Part shown: piece after piece, positions 1 to 10,079 of the stretch
Position numbering within the stretch: the stretch's first letter is position 1
Layout: the number at the start of each line of letters is the position of its first letter
Made by a program: the position numbers and the translations under genes
NCBI GenBank assembly: GCA_019426215.1
Contig: CM033399.1
Coordinates: 24,995,022 to 25,059,021 of the forward strand
Direction: 5' to 3'
Length of the DNA: 64,000 nucleotides
DNA from: Buddleja alternifolia
Lineage: Eukaryota; Streptophyta; Magnoliopsida; Lamiales; Scrophulariaceae
Notes under the pieces: model-generated
The model's database searches: none
Seen by the model: the letters and a program-made list of their open reading frames with translations, nothing else
What the model was told of the DNA's origin: nothing

Positions 1-783
1 AATCTTAAACTCATAGAACCTGGAGTCTCTGCTGATAGTAGTCCTAGTTTTCTAGTAAAAAACCATGGTGAGATAAAAAGAGGACAGGCAAGATTAGTAA
101 TCAACTATCAAGGTATAAATAAGATACTAGAGTTTGATGGTTACTATATCCCAAGTAGAGAACACTTAATTGAATGTATCAAAGATGCTAAAGTGTTTTC
201 AAAATTTGATTGTAAATCTGGTTTCTATCAGATTAAGATGAAAAAGGAGTCTAGAAAATATATGGCATTCTCTACTCTGCAAGGTCAATATATCTGGAAT
301 GTTCTTCCAATGGGATTCGCAAACGCACCCCAGATATATCAAAGAAAGATGGATAATCTGTTTAAGGATTATTTCGAGTTTATGTTTGTCTATATTGACG
401 ACGTCTTAATTGCATCTAGAAATATGAAAGAACATATAAAACCTCTTGAAATATTTTCTAAGACACGTTTTAATGAAGGATTAGTGCTTTCAGGAAAAAA
501 AGAAGAAGCAATAATTGGAGTTAATGAGATTGAATTTCTTGGCATTCTTATTGACGAAATAGGTATTGAACTCCAGGAACATATTGTGGAAAAAATACGC
601 AATTTTCCTGATGTTCTGAAATATAAAAAACAGCTTCAAAGCTTTTTGGGAGTTGTTTTCTTTGCAGGTATCTTCATCAAAGACCTGGCAAAATATAGGA
701 AAGATTCTCAACCTCTATTAAAAGAGACAGAAAGCATGAAATGGAAGTGGGAAGAATTCACACTCAGAGAATTCGTGAGTTGA
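1..783 (+). pseudogene. Endogenous pararetrovirus reverse transcriptase (partial, Caulimoviridae-like)
   Basis: The frame is already open at base 1 and runs to a stop at 781-783, so the gene is cut by the window edge. The product would copy pregenomic RNA into DNA. Palm-domain motifs are visible: FDCKSGFYQIKM near 205-240, PMGFANAPQIYQ near 307-342, and the catalytic YIDD box at 391-402 followed by VLIAS. YIDD with this context is typical of plant pararetroviruses (Caulimoviridae) rather than Ty3/gypsy, where YLDD is usual. The thumb region follows, and then a frameshift near 741-783 moves the RNase H part to another frame. Petuvirus-, solendovirus- or florendovirus-like origin is possible but the genus cannot be fixed by eye. 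The copy is broken and integrated. Confidence 0.8.
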
Positions 784-1221
784 AACAAGTTTGCAATAAC
801 TTACCTAAACTCGCAATACCACAAGACAAGGATGATTTGGTAGTCTACACAGACGCAAATGATTATAGATTGGCAGCAATGCTTATGAAAAAGACAACTA
901 CAGGGGAAGAACCTTGTAGATATGCAGGAGGGTTGTTCAATGAACAATAAGCCAAACTTTGACATATAAACGAGAAAGAATTCTTTGTTGTTTGGAAGGC
1001 CTTTAAAAATGGCCATTATTTTTATTAGTCAAAGAATTTACATTAAAAGTTGATGATACGAATGTAAAAGCTTTTTTGAAAAACAAACTTGAATAAAAAA
1101 TTGAAAAAGCACGTATTCTCAGATGGCAAGCTGAATGTCAATATTATTGCTTTGACATTATTATTGTGAAATCTCATGAAAATATTCTTGCAGATTTCTT
1201 GCCAAGAGATGAAAGTGTCTG
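741..1221 (+). pseudogene. Pararetrovirus RNase H domain, frameshifted
   Basis: This continues the polymerase of the preceding entry. The RNase H signature YTDAND lies near 845-862. The frame has a stop at 948-950 and another soon after, then homology resumes in a third frame from about 1022 (EFTLKVDDTNVKAF). It ends with ILRWQAE and the C-terminal HENILADFLPR block, which closes caulimovirid polymerases. At least two frameshifts and several stops make it non-functional. The final stop (TGA at 1219-1221) overlaps the start of the next reading frame, a compact arrangement common in viral genomes. Confidence 0.75.
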
Positions 1222-2320
1222 AAGCCAACTCCATCATTACAAGATATAAGCATCTCAGGGAAAACCTTGAGGAGCTTGACAAAAAGTTTGGACAGTTATC
1301 AGCTAACGCTGAGGCAGCTGGCCATGTACAAAGAGCTGATCTGGGCATTGTCCAGGACACAATCAAGGGAACAATGTATGCCATGACACAGTTGTGGACT
1401 ATATTACAAGGACCAATTCACAAGGCATCATCCTCAGTGATGACTTGAGAATTGCGAGAGCAAGACTCAAAACCTGCGTTTAGAGAACGGAGCTGTATAC
1501 CCGAAGCAGTGGATTCAAATACCACTTGCACAAGTCCATTTTCAGATTCTGAAAAAACAGAAACAATTGAACAATCGGAAGGGTAACCTCCTATTGTTTC
1601 AAGTCAACCCACCACCTCTGGGGTTAAAGAGGGAGAGATTAACCTTAGGCCACAAACAGGCACCTCTAAGGTTAATATTAACCCAATTAATTTACATTGG
1701 CAGGGTTATCAACGTTCTTGGAAAAAATTAATATCAAGACAAGAAATAAATCCTAACAAGTCCTTAATAGAAATATCAGGGAAATATCCTAGGATTTGGA
1801 TGCTTGAGGGATCAAAATCCGAAGAAGTCCGAGAATGGTATGATTTTGGGACATTAGCTTCAATCCATACAATGTCACCAGGTTTTTCGGAGATATCCAA
1901 ACTTCCGAATTGGATTTCTAGTGCTGTGTATGATTCATGGCAAAACAACCCACACCTCAAAAGAGGTGACATTCTGGAGCTAAAGTTTATTTCGGGAGCA
2001 CCAAAAATTACAGGAAATGGGTCTCATCCAGTATTCCATTTCATCAAACTGCAGAGACTAGATATACCAACCTACAATTGAATTAAGGTTGCAACAGGTG
2101 AAGCTCCGTTCGTCAGTACTATCAACGAAGATGATATTTCCACCAGAAGAGCATGGGGAATGTGGGTCTGTCTTACATAGATGGACAAAGTAAAGTATCC
2201 ATTCAAAATCTTTTCAAATTCGGCGAATGGATCATTCCTGTTAAATTCTATGACAGGGAAAAGTACCGAGTTCGCAGAAAAGCTCTTTGAACAAAAAAGG
2301 ACGTTGATCTAGGAAAACAA
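1209..2320 (+). pseudogene. Second ORF of the endogenous pararetrovirus, function unassigned
   Basis: One frame starts with ATG at 1209, overlapping the end of the RNase H frame, and can be followed to about 2320 through stops at 1446-1448, 1587-1589, 2079-2081 and one near 2160. The N-terminal part (1209-1448) looks helical and charged, with coiled-coil character (HLRENLEELDKKFGQL). The central part has a conserved-looking globular stretch rich in Trp and aromatic residues (WYDFGTLASIHTM, near 1836-1874; LPNWISSAVYDSW). Caulimovirid genomes often carry an ORF after the polymerase, either a translational transactivator or a protein of unknown role. I do not recognise which this is. The stops show it is a relic. 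Confidence 0.5.
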
Positions 2321-2689
2321 GTTACCATCAACTGAAGCTACCAGGAATAAGGCCTGCAACATGATGCATGTTGATCAATGACACAACCGGGAGTGTTCAA
2401 GCTGTGAATTTCAAGAAAAAACCCTTATTTGGTACAAAAATACGGGTTACCAAGATGAAACCCGAATCCAACAAGGATAAAGGAAAAAAGAAGTTTTACC
2501 CCTGTGATTTTCACAAACCAGGGTAAAATTATGTAAAAGGAAAAGGGCCTGAAAAGTCAGGCGCACTAATTACAGAGTCAATCATGTGATTAATTAAAGA
2601 GGACAACTAAAAAAGAAAAACAGCTGAAAAAAGGATGAGTGTGGCAGACAAAGTGGCAAAAACAGGAACCCACGCGCATTATTAAAGTT

Positions 2690-2768
2690 AGACGTAAGCA
2701 ATGACGTCTAAAAATTAAGGAGGTTTTGGAATCTGACTTTGAAATTCGAAACCAGGGCCTATAAGCAG
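2690..2768 (+). promoter_or_regulatory. 35S-like pararetroviral promoter: as-1-like element plus TATA box
   Basis: Two TGACG-type half sites lie close together at 2690-2708 (GACGTAAGCAATGACGTC). This closely matches the as-1 element of the cauliflower mosaic virus 35S promoter, which is bound by TGA bZIP factors and responds to salicylate and auxin. A TATA-like CTATAAG follows at 2759-2765, about 50 bp downstream, the spacing of the 35S promoter. It lies downstream of the polymerase and second ORF, where pregenomic promoters sit. Activity is inferred, not shown. Confidence 0.6.
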
Positions 2769-2979
2769 GAAGGTCAGAAGCAGATGGAGAGGATCAAAAA
2801 ACTTCTCCAACTCTTATTACAAATATTTAAAAAATTTGTAATCTTTCTTCTTTCATAGTTTTCTTACACGAGTGTATGGGGATTTCCCCAAATGTAAGCC
2901 CTCTCATGGGAGGCTAAAAGGTTTTCTCCTCCAATAAGGGAGTAGAATAATATTATGTAATTTTAATTTGTATTTCATC

Positions 2980-2985
2980 AATAAA
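2980..2985 (+). terminator. Poly(A) signal AATAAA of the pararetrovirus leader
   Basis: AATAAA lies about 215 bp downstream of the TATA-like box, within a T-rich stretch containing TTTTAATTTGT. Caulimovirid genomes place the poly(A) signal just after the pregenomic start so that transcripts are terminally redundant. Position and context fit that arrangement. Confidence 0.5.
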
Positions 2986-3080
2986 ATTTGAAGGCTTTTG
3001 TCCAACTACTGTCTTCCAAAGTTTATTACAATTTTATTCTAAAAAACCTTTTACGCCCAAAGGTATGTTTTCGCTGATAG

Positions 3081-3290
3081 AAAGGAAGGATAATCACACA
3101 CTCGCTCGCCCCTAGCATTGGTGGGCCAGGAGAAAAGGACATCAAACGAAATTGGGCTGAGCTATGTATTGCTGAAGGAGCTGAGTACCTCCGAACCATA
3201 GGCTGCGGTAGAGTGGTTGGTATTATCCGTAAAATCGAGGACTCAGAATACCCGGTGATAAGGTGGTCAAACAAAGGTATAACATTATGA
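3081..3290 (+). other. Open 69-codon stretch of unknown origin after the viral leader
   Basis: The frame is open from 3081 to a TGA at 3288-3290 with no ATG at its head. The translation looks protein-like rather than random (NWAELCIAEGAEYLRTIGCG, then VVGIIRKIEDSEYPVIRWS). It follows the viral poly(A) signal by about 100 bp, so it could be the 5' end of a viral ORF or an exon-like fragment of a neighbouring element. I do not recognise the family. Confidence 0.25.
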
Positions 3291-4340
3291 AATTTTAATA
3301 TTTTTCGGAAGCAAGTTGGGCCTGATAATCGATTTTAGTTTGTTATATTTGGATAAAATAATTAAAACATGATGAATAGAAAAAGGGACTAGAGGTTACT
3401 ACCCTAAAAAATATAAGGACCAAAAGATAATTTTACAAAAGATAGTTGATGCCACGTGTCAACTAGGTAATCGATCAGGGCACTACCTATAGAGGTAGCA
3501 TCGACTAGACCAAGAGTATAGATGATAATGCGCATTAAATGCATTTAAGCAATAATTTCTTTACAAGATATTGAATAATGCACGCAGTGGATGAAAAATT
3601 TTGGTCCGCTGCCGGCTTGGTCGCATTGGGTATATTTCACACGATGAGTGAATTTTACTTGTCATATGATTAATCACTTATTTCGCCAATCACAAGTTTT
3701 AGATTGAATCTGGAGCCTTGGATGTACAATAACTATTCATGAGGGGTTGCCTATAAATAGCAGAAATAATCTTTCGTGTTACTGAAAGAGAGTAAGAGAG
3801 ATACTTCGAGAAAAAAAAGGTTCTAGTCAAAGCAAGAAGTTTTCCGAGTGGCTTTAACTTTAAAGAGTCGGGTAGGTAAACCATTTTTAGTGTTAGAGTT
3901 TATATTAGATTAGGGTGCTTGTTTATTTCTTTCCTTTTATTATTATTCTCTAGTATCTCTATATAAATCTTTCTTTGTTTAATACAATTGTGGGGACTTG
4001 CATCGGGATCAAACACCCTTTCTTTCATATGCAATCGTGGGGACTTGCATTAGGATCACACACCCTTCTTTTATCTTATGCAATCGTGGGGCCTAGCATC
4101 GAGATCAAACCCCCTTTATTACATACATATATTTCATGCCAAACTTTTCATAAATAGGAAAAATAATTCTTACTAAAATTTCGGAGCTTTGCATCTAATC
4201 TTGCAAAGAAGGGATTACAATCTTAGGTATTACTTGAAAACACAACAATCATAACTCCACAAAAATATTAGCAGTTTCGTGCATCCATACATAAATCATA
4301 AAAATAAAGCACATTGCAAATATTCAAATATAAATTTTTT
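3291..4340. other. Non-coding stretch with an LTR-like promoter, no gene seen
   Basis: No coding sequence can be supported. A good TATA box (TATAAATAG, 3752-3760) on the plus strand is followed by a purine-rich leader-like stretch, and 3984-4127 holds tandem repeats. The block abuts the 3' end of a gypsy polymerase on the minus strand, so it may be that element's 3' UTR or LTR, although the TATA box points the other way. Boundaries are not resolved. Confidence 0.35.
3984..4127 (+). repeat. Three tandem copies of a ~48-bp unit
   Basis: Units start near 3984, 4031 and 4080. Each carries CAATCGTGGGG, a short spacer GACTTGCAT, GGATCAAACACCC or a close variant, and a T-rich tail ending in CATAT or TTAT. 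Copies differ by a few substitutions, so the duplication is not very recent. Confidence 0.7.
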
Positions 4341-4445
4341 TCAAGTTTTGCATGTTTCATGGGCAAGGGAGTAATTTTTTTCTGGCTATCCTCTAACTCA
4401 TATGCTCCTCCAGCTAGCTCCTTGACCATCTTGTATGGACCTTCC
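4341..4445 (-). pseudogene. C-terminal end of Ty3/gypsy integrase (Tat-like), distal fragment
   Basis: The minus strand encodes GPYKMVKELAGGAYELEDSQ (4440 down to about 4381), the block that closes integrase in plant Tat/Ogre-type gypsy polyproteins. A decayed PLP...HAKLEK tail, similar to the usual Pro-rich end before the stop, follows. The fragment directly continues the one at 5781-6082 once the intervening solo LTR and one TSD copy are removed, joining at the NWEG / GPYK boundary. It is a relic with no intact upstream polymerase in the window. Confidence 0.7.
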
Positions 4446-5780
4446 TGTTAACCGTCCGTAACAACACGAAATCGAACAAATAATATAGTGAAAGTAAGAT
4501 CGTCTCCACAGGGAAGGTTATCAAGTACCAAACAAAGTTTATCTTATTATTTAGACTATCGATTATCAAAGATTTGAGATTTTAATTAATTAAAAGCAGA
4601 AATTTATAAAAACAGAATTAATGATAAATAATAAACACAAATATAATTAAAACGAACAATCAATTAACGAAAAGCCTAGGGATTAAGATTTCATCAAGGT
4701 ATTTCTATGGATTATGGATTTTCAATGGATTATCATTCTTGTTTAAATTAAAGACCCAATTTCCTTTATTACATGAATACTCTCCCGAGATCTTCATGAG
4801 TACCCACCTAAATTAATTAACGTCACTCCCATGATCAAAAACCAATTTAGATGAATCCATTAAGTTCTATGAATATTGTTTAACTAGTCTCATGCAAAAT
4901 TACCAATATCCCTATTAAGCAATTTACACATGTCTATTAAATCTGAACCAATAAACTAATTCACCTCCCGGTACTTCTTAATTTATCTTAAATCATGCAA
5001 TTGGTGATCAAGCAATTACAAGCATTAAACACTCATCAATAGATAAACCAAACAAGAAATCACATCCATAAATCATCAATAATCCAAATCAATACACAAG
5101 ACTACATCTTAAACCCTAGAAAATAATTTAGCTATTCATAATCAAAGAAAAACAAGAAATAAATTGCATAAACATAAAATTACTCATGTTCAACAATGGC
5201 GGATTGGAAGAATACAATTTGAGAAGATGAAACTTTTCTCAAAGAACTCTTCTCCAAAAACTCTCTAAGATCTATTTTCTTTCTCTAAAAGTCTTCAAGA
5301 TCTACTTTTTTTGCAAAAATAAATCATCTCCCACCTCACTCTAGCCTATAAAAACGTTTTTGCCACTTTATTTAACTAAAAAGGAGTCTTAGATACATAA
5401 ATTATGCCCATCCAAGTCATAAAATCGGCCCACAAAAATATAAAAGTCCGCAGCTGCACAGCTGTGCAGCATATTTGCACAGTTGTGCAGTTGCCTGTGC
5501 AGAAATTTTTTTCTTCATTTTTATTCAACGAAACATTCTCGTTTGGCCTTTCTAATGCATTTCTTCACTTCCTCTTGGTTAGCCTTCGTTATTCACGTAA
5601 AAATACTCCTTTAACTCATCAAAACAATCATTAATATGCCTACAAAAACATTGAAATGACTTAGAAATCAAAATACGTAAATTAGGCTAAAAATAAAGGA
5701 AAAGACTAACTACAAGGCATAAAATAAAGATAAATGTGAGGTAAATCATGATGAAAATATGTAAAATATGAGACCTAACA
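4446..5780. mobile_element. Solo LTR, 1335 bp, inserted in a gypsy integrase
   Basis: The block starts TGTTAACCGTC and ends GACCTAACA, so it has TG...CA ends with a TGTTA/TAACA inverted terminus. It is flanked by the direct repeat CTTCC at 4441-4445 and 5781-5785. Removing it restores the integrase reading. No internal coding region, primer site or second LTR is present, as expected after LTR-LTR recombination. It carries TATAAAA near 5347 and an 18-bp palindrome. Superfamily and orientation are not certain. Confidence 0.85.
5453..5470. repeat. Perfect 18-bp palindrome inside the solo LTR
   Basis: GCTGCACAGCTGTGCAGC equals its own reverse complement. It is followed by a degenerate partner (GCACAGTTGTGCAG at about 5477-5490) and TGTGCAG at about 5495-5501, so GCACAG/CTGTGC words are concentrated in 50 bp. 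Confidence 0.9.
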
Positions 5781-6082
5781 CTTCCCAGTTAGGGGCCAAC
5801 TTCTTCATCGTGCCCACTGAATCTACTCTCTTCAACAGTACTAGATCTTCCACCTGGACAGATCTGGCTTTCACCTTTGCTCCCTGGGCTCGCATGATCC
5901 TCTGCTTGTACTGCTCTATCCTCAGATATGCCTTGTCCCTGCCTTCTTCGATTAAGTCCAACTCTTCTCTTAGTCGCTCTTCGTTTTGTACCCTGACCTC
6001 CGTAGGTATGACCGCCTCTGCTCCGTACACCAAGTGAAAAGGACTCTCTCCTGTAGTGGACTTCGAGGTGGTCCGATATGAT
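5781..6082 (-). pseudogene. Ty3/gypsy (Tat-like) integrase C-terminal region, proximal fragment
   Basis: Read on the minus strand from about 6082, the translation begins YRTTSKSTTGESPFHLVYGA and continues with EAVIPTEVRVQNEERLREEL, then a basic region ending KLAPNWEG. This is the integrase C-terminal region of plant Tat/Ogre-type gypsy elements. It is open over about 100 codons. The catalytic core that should precede it is missing: homology stops at about 6082 and the next sequence is unrelated AT-rich DNA. Integrase joins element cDNA to host DNA. This copy is a fragment. Confidence 0.8.
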
Positions 6083-6149
6083 CATAATTATACTGATTGC
6101 AAATCCTCAACCCAATTCCCACCCACTCCCTCTGGTCTATACAACCGAG

Positions 6150-6501
6150 GTTTGGGTGTTTGCCATGAACATAATAGTGATGTATTTTTATGATATAAGT
6201 AGAATTAGGTACGCTAAGTTAGTTATTTATATAATGATTATGTGAATAAAGAAATAATAAATATGAATTGAAAATTGTGAAGTATGAAAAAGAAAGGGAA
6301 ATAATGATTGAAGTAAAAGATTTTGATTGATGATTGTGTGAAGTGATAGATATAGTGAGTGATAGGTAGTTATATAGGATATTAAAAAAGTTAAGCTGAA
6401 AAAATATAAATTTAGAGGAAAGTAGGTTGTGTTATGATTTTTTAAAATTTTGTGATCTAGGATATTGAAAATAATATTTGGAAATATAAACAAACAAGGC
6501 C
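6150..6501. mobile_element. MITE-like copy 1 (ends in ATAAACAAACAAGGCC)
   Basis: The right end (6485-6501) matches that of the better-preserved copy at 8481-8893. The two share a series of words in the same order: TGATTGATGATTGTGTGAA, GATTGATAGGTA-like, AAATTTTGTGAT, ATTGAAAAT and ATAAACAAACAAGGCC. The left end is degenerate near 6150. No ORF is meaningful in it. Confidence 0.6.
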
Positions 6502-6878
6502 AAAGTATTTGAGTAGATATAAAATCCATTGAAATTGAGCTCGAAATCCATTGCACTTTAGACTGACTTTTGAAATCACTCGACTTACTTTATGAGCCAA
6601 AAAATAAAATGGATTGAGTTAGATGTGCATTCCAAATACACTCAGATCAACCTATCAGAACGTTGTTTAATAGACTCTGAAATGTGTATTATTACTTCAA
6701 TAATTAAATTTTCTTTTAATTATTTCATATGTTGATAGTGCTTGATTAATTTTTACCAAGGCACCTAATTAATGTTTACCCTAGAATAGTTTGAACCATA
6801 TAATATAATACTACTATTTTTTGTTTATTTAAATTATAGTTATTTATAGATGCATGTTACGGCTGGGGCCTTAATTTG
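6502..6878. other. AT-rich intergenic DNA
   Basis: No gene, repeat boundary or motif that I can support. Confidence 0.5.
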
Positions 6879-6886
6879 TCTAGCGT

Positions 6887-8040
6887 CAGGGATGGATCCA
6901 AGAATAAAACATCGGGGGGGGAGGGGGGGGGGGGGCGAATTACTCCTAATATTTTTTTTGACATAACTTGTAAGTAAATATTCAATTTTGTTTTTAGTTT
7001 AATAGATAAGTAAAATAACAATAAATCATATGTAAAATTTTGACTTTTAATGAAAACATAAAGTAGTTGAAAATACAAGCAATTCTTGAAAAAATGTATC
7101 GAAATTTTATACAGCGTTCTTTTATCATATATAATATTCATTTATAATAGACTACATATCAAGTTGACTACGATTGAATAAGAAAATGCATATATAATAT
7201 ATACTAAAAAAATATAATGACTTTGTCCATTTTATTTCTAGATACAAGCAATTTGTTTTAAAAAATATAAAGTTTTGCGCTTTACAAATCAAAGTATAAT
7301 TAAGCAATTCAAGAAAATAACATTGAACCAAAGAAATAAAAGATAATTCTACCGCAAAATTTCAATAATATTATAATGCTAATTTTTCAAAAAAAACATA
7401 AAATAACAACTATTAAAACTAATGTAATCACTTTATGTTACCTTATCATGAATATATTCAAAATAATTGAATGATGCCGGTAGACTTTTTTGACTTTAGA
7501 TTTGTAGATGTATTTTTTCTTCTAAAAAAATACTTCTTATAGTTAAAAAAATTGTTAATTCTAATTTTAATCCTAACAAGTATATGAGAGAAATTTCAAA
7601 AATGAATAGTGGAGTTAACAATTTAACTGCCTCATTTTATTTTCTTACTTTTTTTTTTTAAAGCGAGTATTTTTATAATTGAAAATAAATATCTAATTTA
7701 GAAGAAAATAAGACTTCCTTTTTTAATTTTATAATTGTTTTTTTTTAATTCAAGCCAAGTACCTTTTTAATTGAATAGTTAAAATAGATATTTAATATAA
7801 ACAAATAAAAAGAAAAGGACAAGGAGTTGAAATAGGCTCAAACTCCAGACCTGCTAAGATGGGCCAATAACTTATCAGGTCCACTGCTGCCAACTACACT
7901 AGAGCTGCTGTTTGAACAAAACCATGCGCTTTTGTATTATATTTATCATGACGGGGCCATAGCACAGACATATATATACCCGATATAAAAAATTTGAAGT
8001 CTCGGGCCCCGGCCCCCCACCCCCCCGATCCGTCCCTGTG
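6887..8040. mobile_element. hAT-like non-autonomous DNA transposon, 1154 bp
   Basis: The left end CAGGGATGGATC (6887) and the inverted right end GATCCGTCCCTGTG (8027-8040) form terminal inverted repeats, followed inside by long G and C runs. TCTAGCGT (6879-6886) and ACTAGCGT (8041-8048) form an 8-bp TSD with one mismatch, as expected for hAT. The inside is AT-rich with no transposase. Part of the right third (7840-7930) resembles the Cys- and Leu-rich non-coding block common in plant hAT/Mutator relics. Confidence 0.75.
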
Positions 8041-8249
8041 ACTAGCGTGACGTTTGATGATCACAAGGGACTCAACTTTGAACCTGGACAGTTTTTGGTT
8101 TAATCAAGCACATCACCATATACATGGCGCTATTTAGTGAACTGGGACTTCTTGTAGTTTAAGATAAAATGCTTACTACACTTCTAAAAGCTATAATGGT
8201 TGACGGATGTACAATTTTATTTTTAGAAATATTTTGACAACGTAAAGCA

Positions 8250-8480
8250 CGATTTTATTGTTTTAGCGCCCGTCGATCGGTGTGAGGTGGTTGCGACTCC
8301 ATAAGCGCCATGATTTGAATGTTTAGTGCTCAATCAGTTACATCTCCCAAGTCGAATGATGGTGTTGGTAATAAATGTCAAAACAGTCATCCCCAACACT
8401 AATCTCGGAGACTCGAACGCATAACCTAGCTTTGATACCAATTGTCGGAATCAACCACTTATCATGAGACTAAAAGTTAT
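8250..8480 (-). mobile_element. TRIM-like LTR end with primer-binding site, minus strand
   Basis: Read on the minus strand, an LTR-like end (AAGTGGTTGATTCCGACA) is followed by TTGGTATCAAAGC (8429-8441), a one-mismatch initiator-Met tRNA primer-binding site, then about 180 bp of internal sequence. Words in 8270-8320 recur in 8950-9000 (GCGNCCGTCG, GTGAGGTG or ATGAGGTG), on the far side of the MITE at 8481-8893. The LTR therefore seems to have been split by that insertion. Only a relic is left. Confidence 0.4.
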
Positions 8481-8893
8481 GGCTTTGTTTGTTTATGTTT
8501 TTGAGTTTAAATCTTGAAATTTTTTCGGGGAACGTGTACTATGAATATTCGTGTGAAGTTAATGTGATATGTTGGTGTGTTTGTTTATGTTTTTAGAATA
8601 TGACTGAAATTTGTAAAATGTGTCTAATCAATAATGATTCATTGATGTGTAACGGGTTGATTGATTAAAAAGTATGAAAGAGAAAGAGAAAAGTAGTGTA
8701 AAGTAAATGAATATTGATTGATGATTGTGTGAAATGATGGATGTGATGATTGATAGGTACTTATATTGGAGAGTGAGAAAGCGAATTTGAAAGATAATGA
8801 ATTTGGTTGAAAATAGTTTGAAGTGTGAATTTTTAGAATTTTGTGATACAGAATACTGAAAATGGGATTTGAAAACATAAACAAACAAGGCCC
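8481..8893. mobile_element. MITE-like copy 2, 413 bp, with terminal inverted repeats
   Basis: The left end GGCTTTGTTTGTTTATGTTT and the right end AAACATAAACAAACAAGGCC are inverted repeats. A second left-end-like motif (GTTTGTTTATGTTTTTAG) lies inside at about 8580, as if two copies or a partial duplication were fused. AGTTA-type sequence flanks both sides, but the exact TSD is ambiguous. There is no transposase. Confidence 0.7.
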
Positions 8894-9088
8894 ATAGTTA
8901 TTAGCAAACACACAACTATATTTTTGTATGCGTTTGGCAGCACAATGCACTGTTCTAGGCGACCGTCGGCATGAGGTGTTTGAGCCTGTATGAGTGCTAT
9001 GTATCCGGCTATTACTCATTGGTCACTTATATTTTTCTGAATCCAAAGATGGTGCATACAATATATTCCAGTATAGTTATTTATTAAT

Positions 9089-9467
9089 GGGATAATTGCA
9101 TTAAACTCCCTTGTGTTAATTCGAAAGTGTTAAAAAAAAATCATGTGTTAACGAAATAGGCTAATCACCCCTCATATGTCCTAAAAAGTGTGCAAAAAAG
9201 TCAAATTTTGTTAAAAGGATAGAAGAAAATACGTGTTTTTTGGGTGAATTAACACTATCTATCTTTTATAAAATATGAAGAGTATATAAATGACAAATGA
9301 GCATGTCAATAAAAGTGAAAAACATAAAAAAGGAGCTTGTTTTTAATGGAATTTAGCTTTTTTGCACACTTTTTAAGAATGCAGGGGGATGATTAGCCTA
9401 TTTCGTTAACACGGGAAGGTTTTTAGCATTTTCGAAATAACACAAGAGAGTTTTATGCAATTACCCC
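9089..9467. mobile_element. Mutator-like MITE, 379 bp, 9-bp TSD
   Basis: Inverted arms of about 120 bp begin GGGATAATTGCAT at the left and end ATGCAATTACCCC at the right. Shared inner words include AACGAAATAGGCTAATCA and AAAAAGTGTGCAAAAAAG. The direct repeat TTTATTAAT (9080-9088 and 9468-9476) is a perfect 9-bp TSD, the size made by Mutator-like transposases. It is non-coding. Confidence 0.85.
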
Positions 9468-9476
9468 TTTATTAAT

Positions 9477-10043
9477 TAAATACTCTACAAAAATTTTATC
9501 ACAATAGTCCACAAGTATTGATATGAGGATATTATTACCAAATCAGAGTTGATGTCAAATCAGTAACATGTCATTTTTATATTAAAAATTATAGTTTTTG
9601 GCTCGTAAAAATTAAAATTAAAATACTCGAAACGAGAAATACACTAAAGAGAGAAGAATATGGATAGGTATCCGAATATTTTAAACACAAATTTCACTTG
9701 GTATTAGACGTAATGGTAAATAAGTTCAAGCCACTCTATAAACTTTGCTAGATTCGAATTGATGGGTCACTATATAAGCTTCAACACGCGGGAAGTCTCA
9801 TAAACCAACCATAATCATCTCACCGAAAATTACGACAACACTTCCCCTACTTTTCAATACCCAAAACAAGACAAGCGGAATTATTAAACTATGCTTGATC
9901 GTCAGTTCTTACATAAAAGTCAAACCTAATTGTAAAATAGAAATCAAATTACTAATTCAAGGGATCTTAATCCGAATGGTTATTAAATTATAAAATTGGA
10001 GAGAGCTAGATAATTCTGGTTTTGTCTTATACTGAACGTTCAG

Positions 10044-10044
<1 letters not shown>
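9477..10044. other. AT-rich intergenic DNA
   Basis: No gene or bounded repeat seen. Confidence 0.5.

Positions 10045-10074
<30 letters not shown>
10045..10074. repeat. (TA)n microsatellite, copia target site
   Basis: About 15 TA units directly abut the 5' LTR of the next element. A matching (TA)n tract abuts the outer end of its other LTR (13811-13831). Confidence 0.95.

Positions 10075-10079
<5 letters not shown>

Noticed and set aside
5404..5634. 76-codon open frame
   Set aside because: Lies wholly inside the solo LTR and crosses its palindrome; no homology seen.
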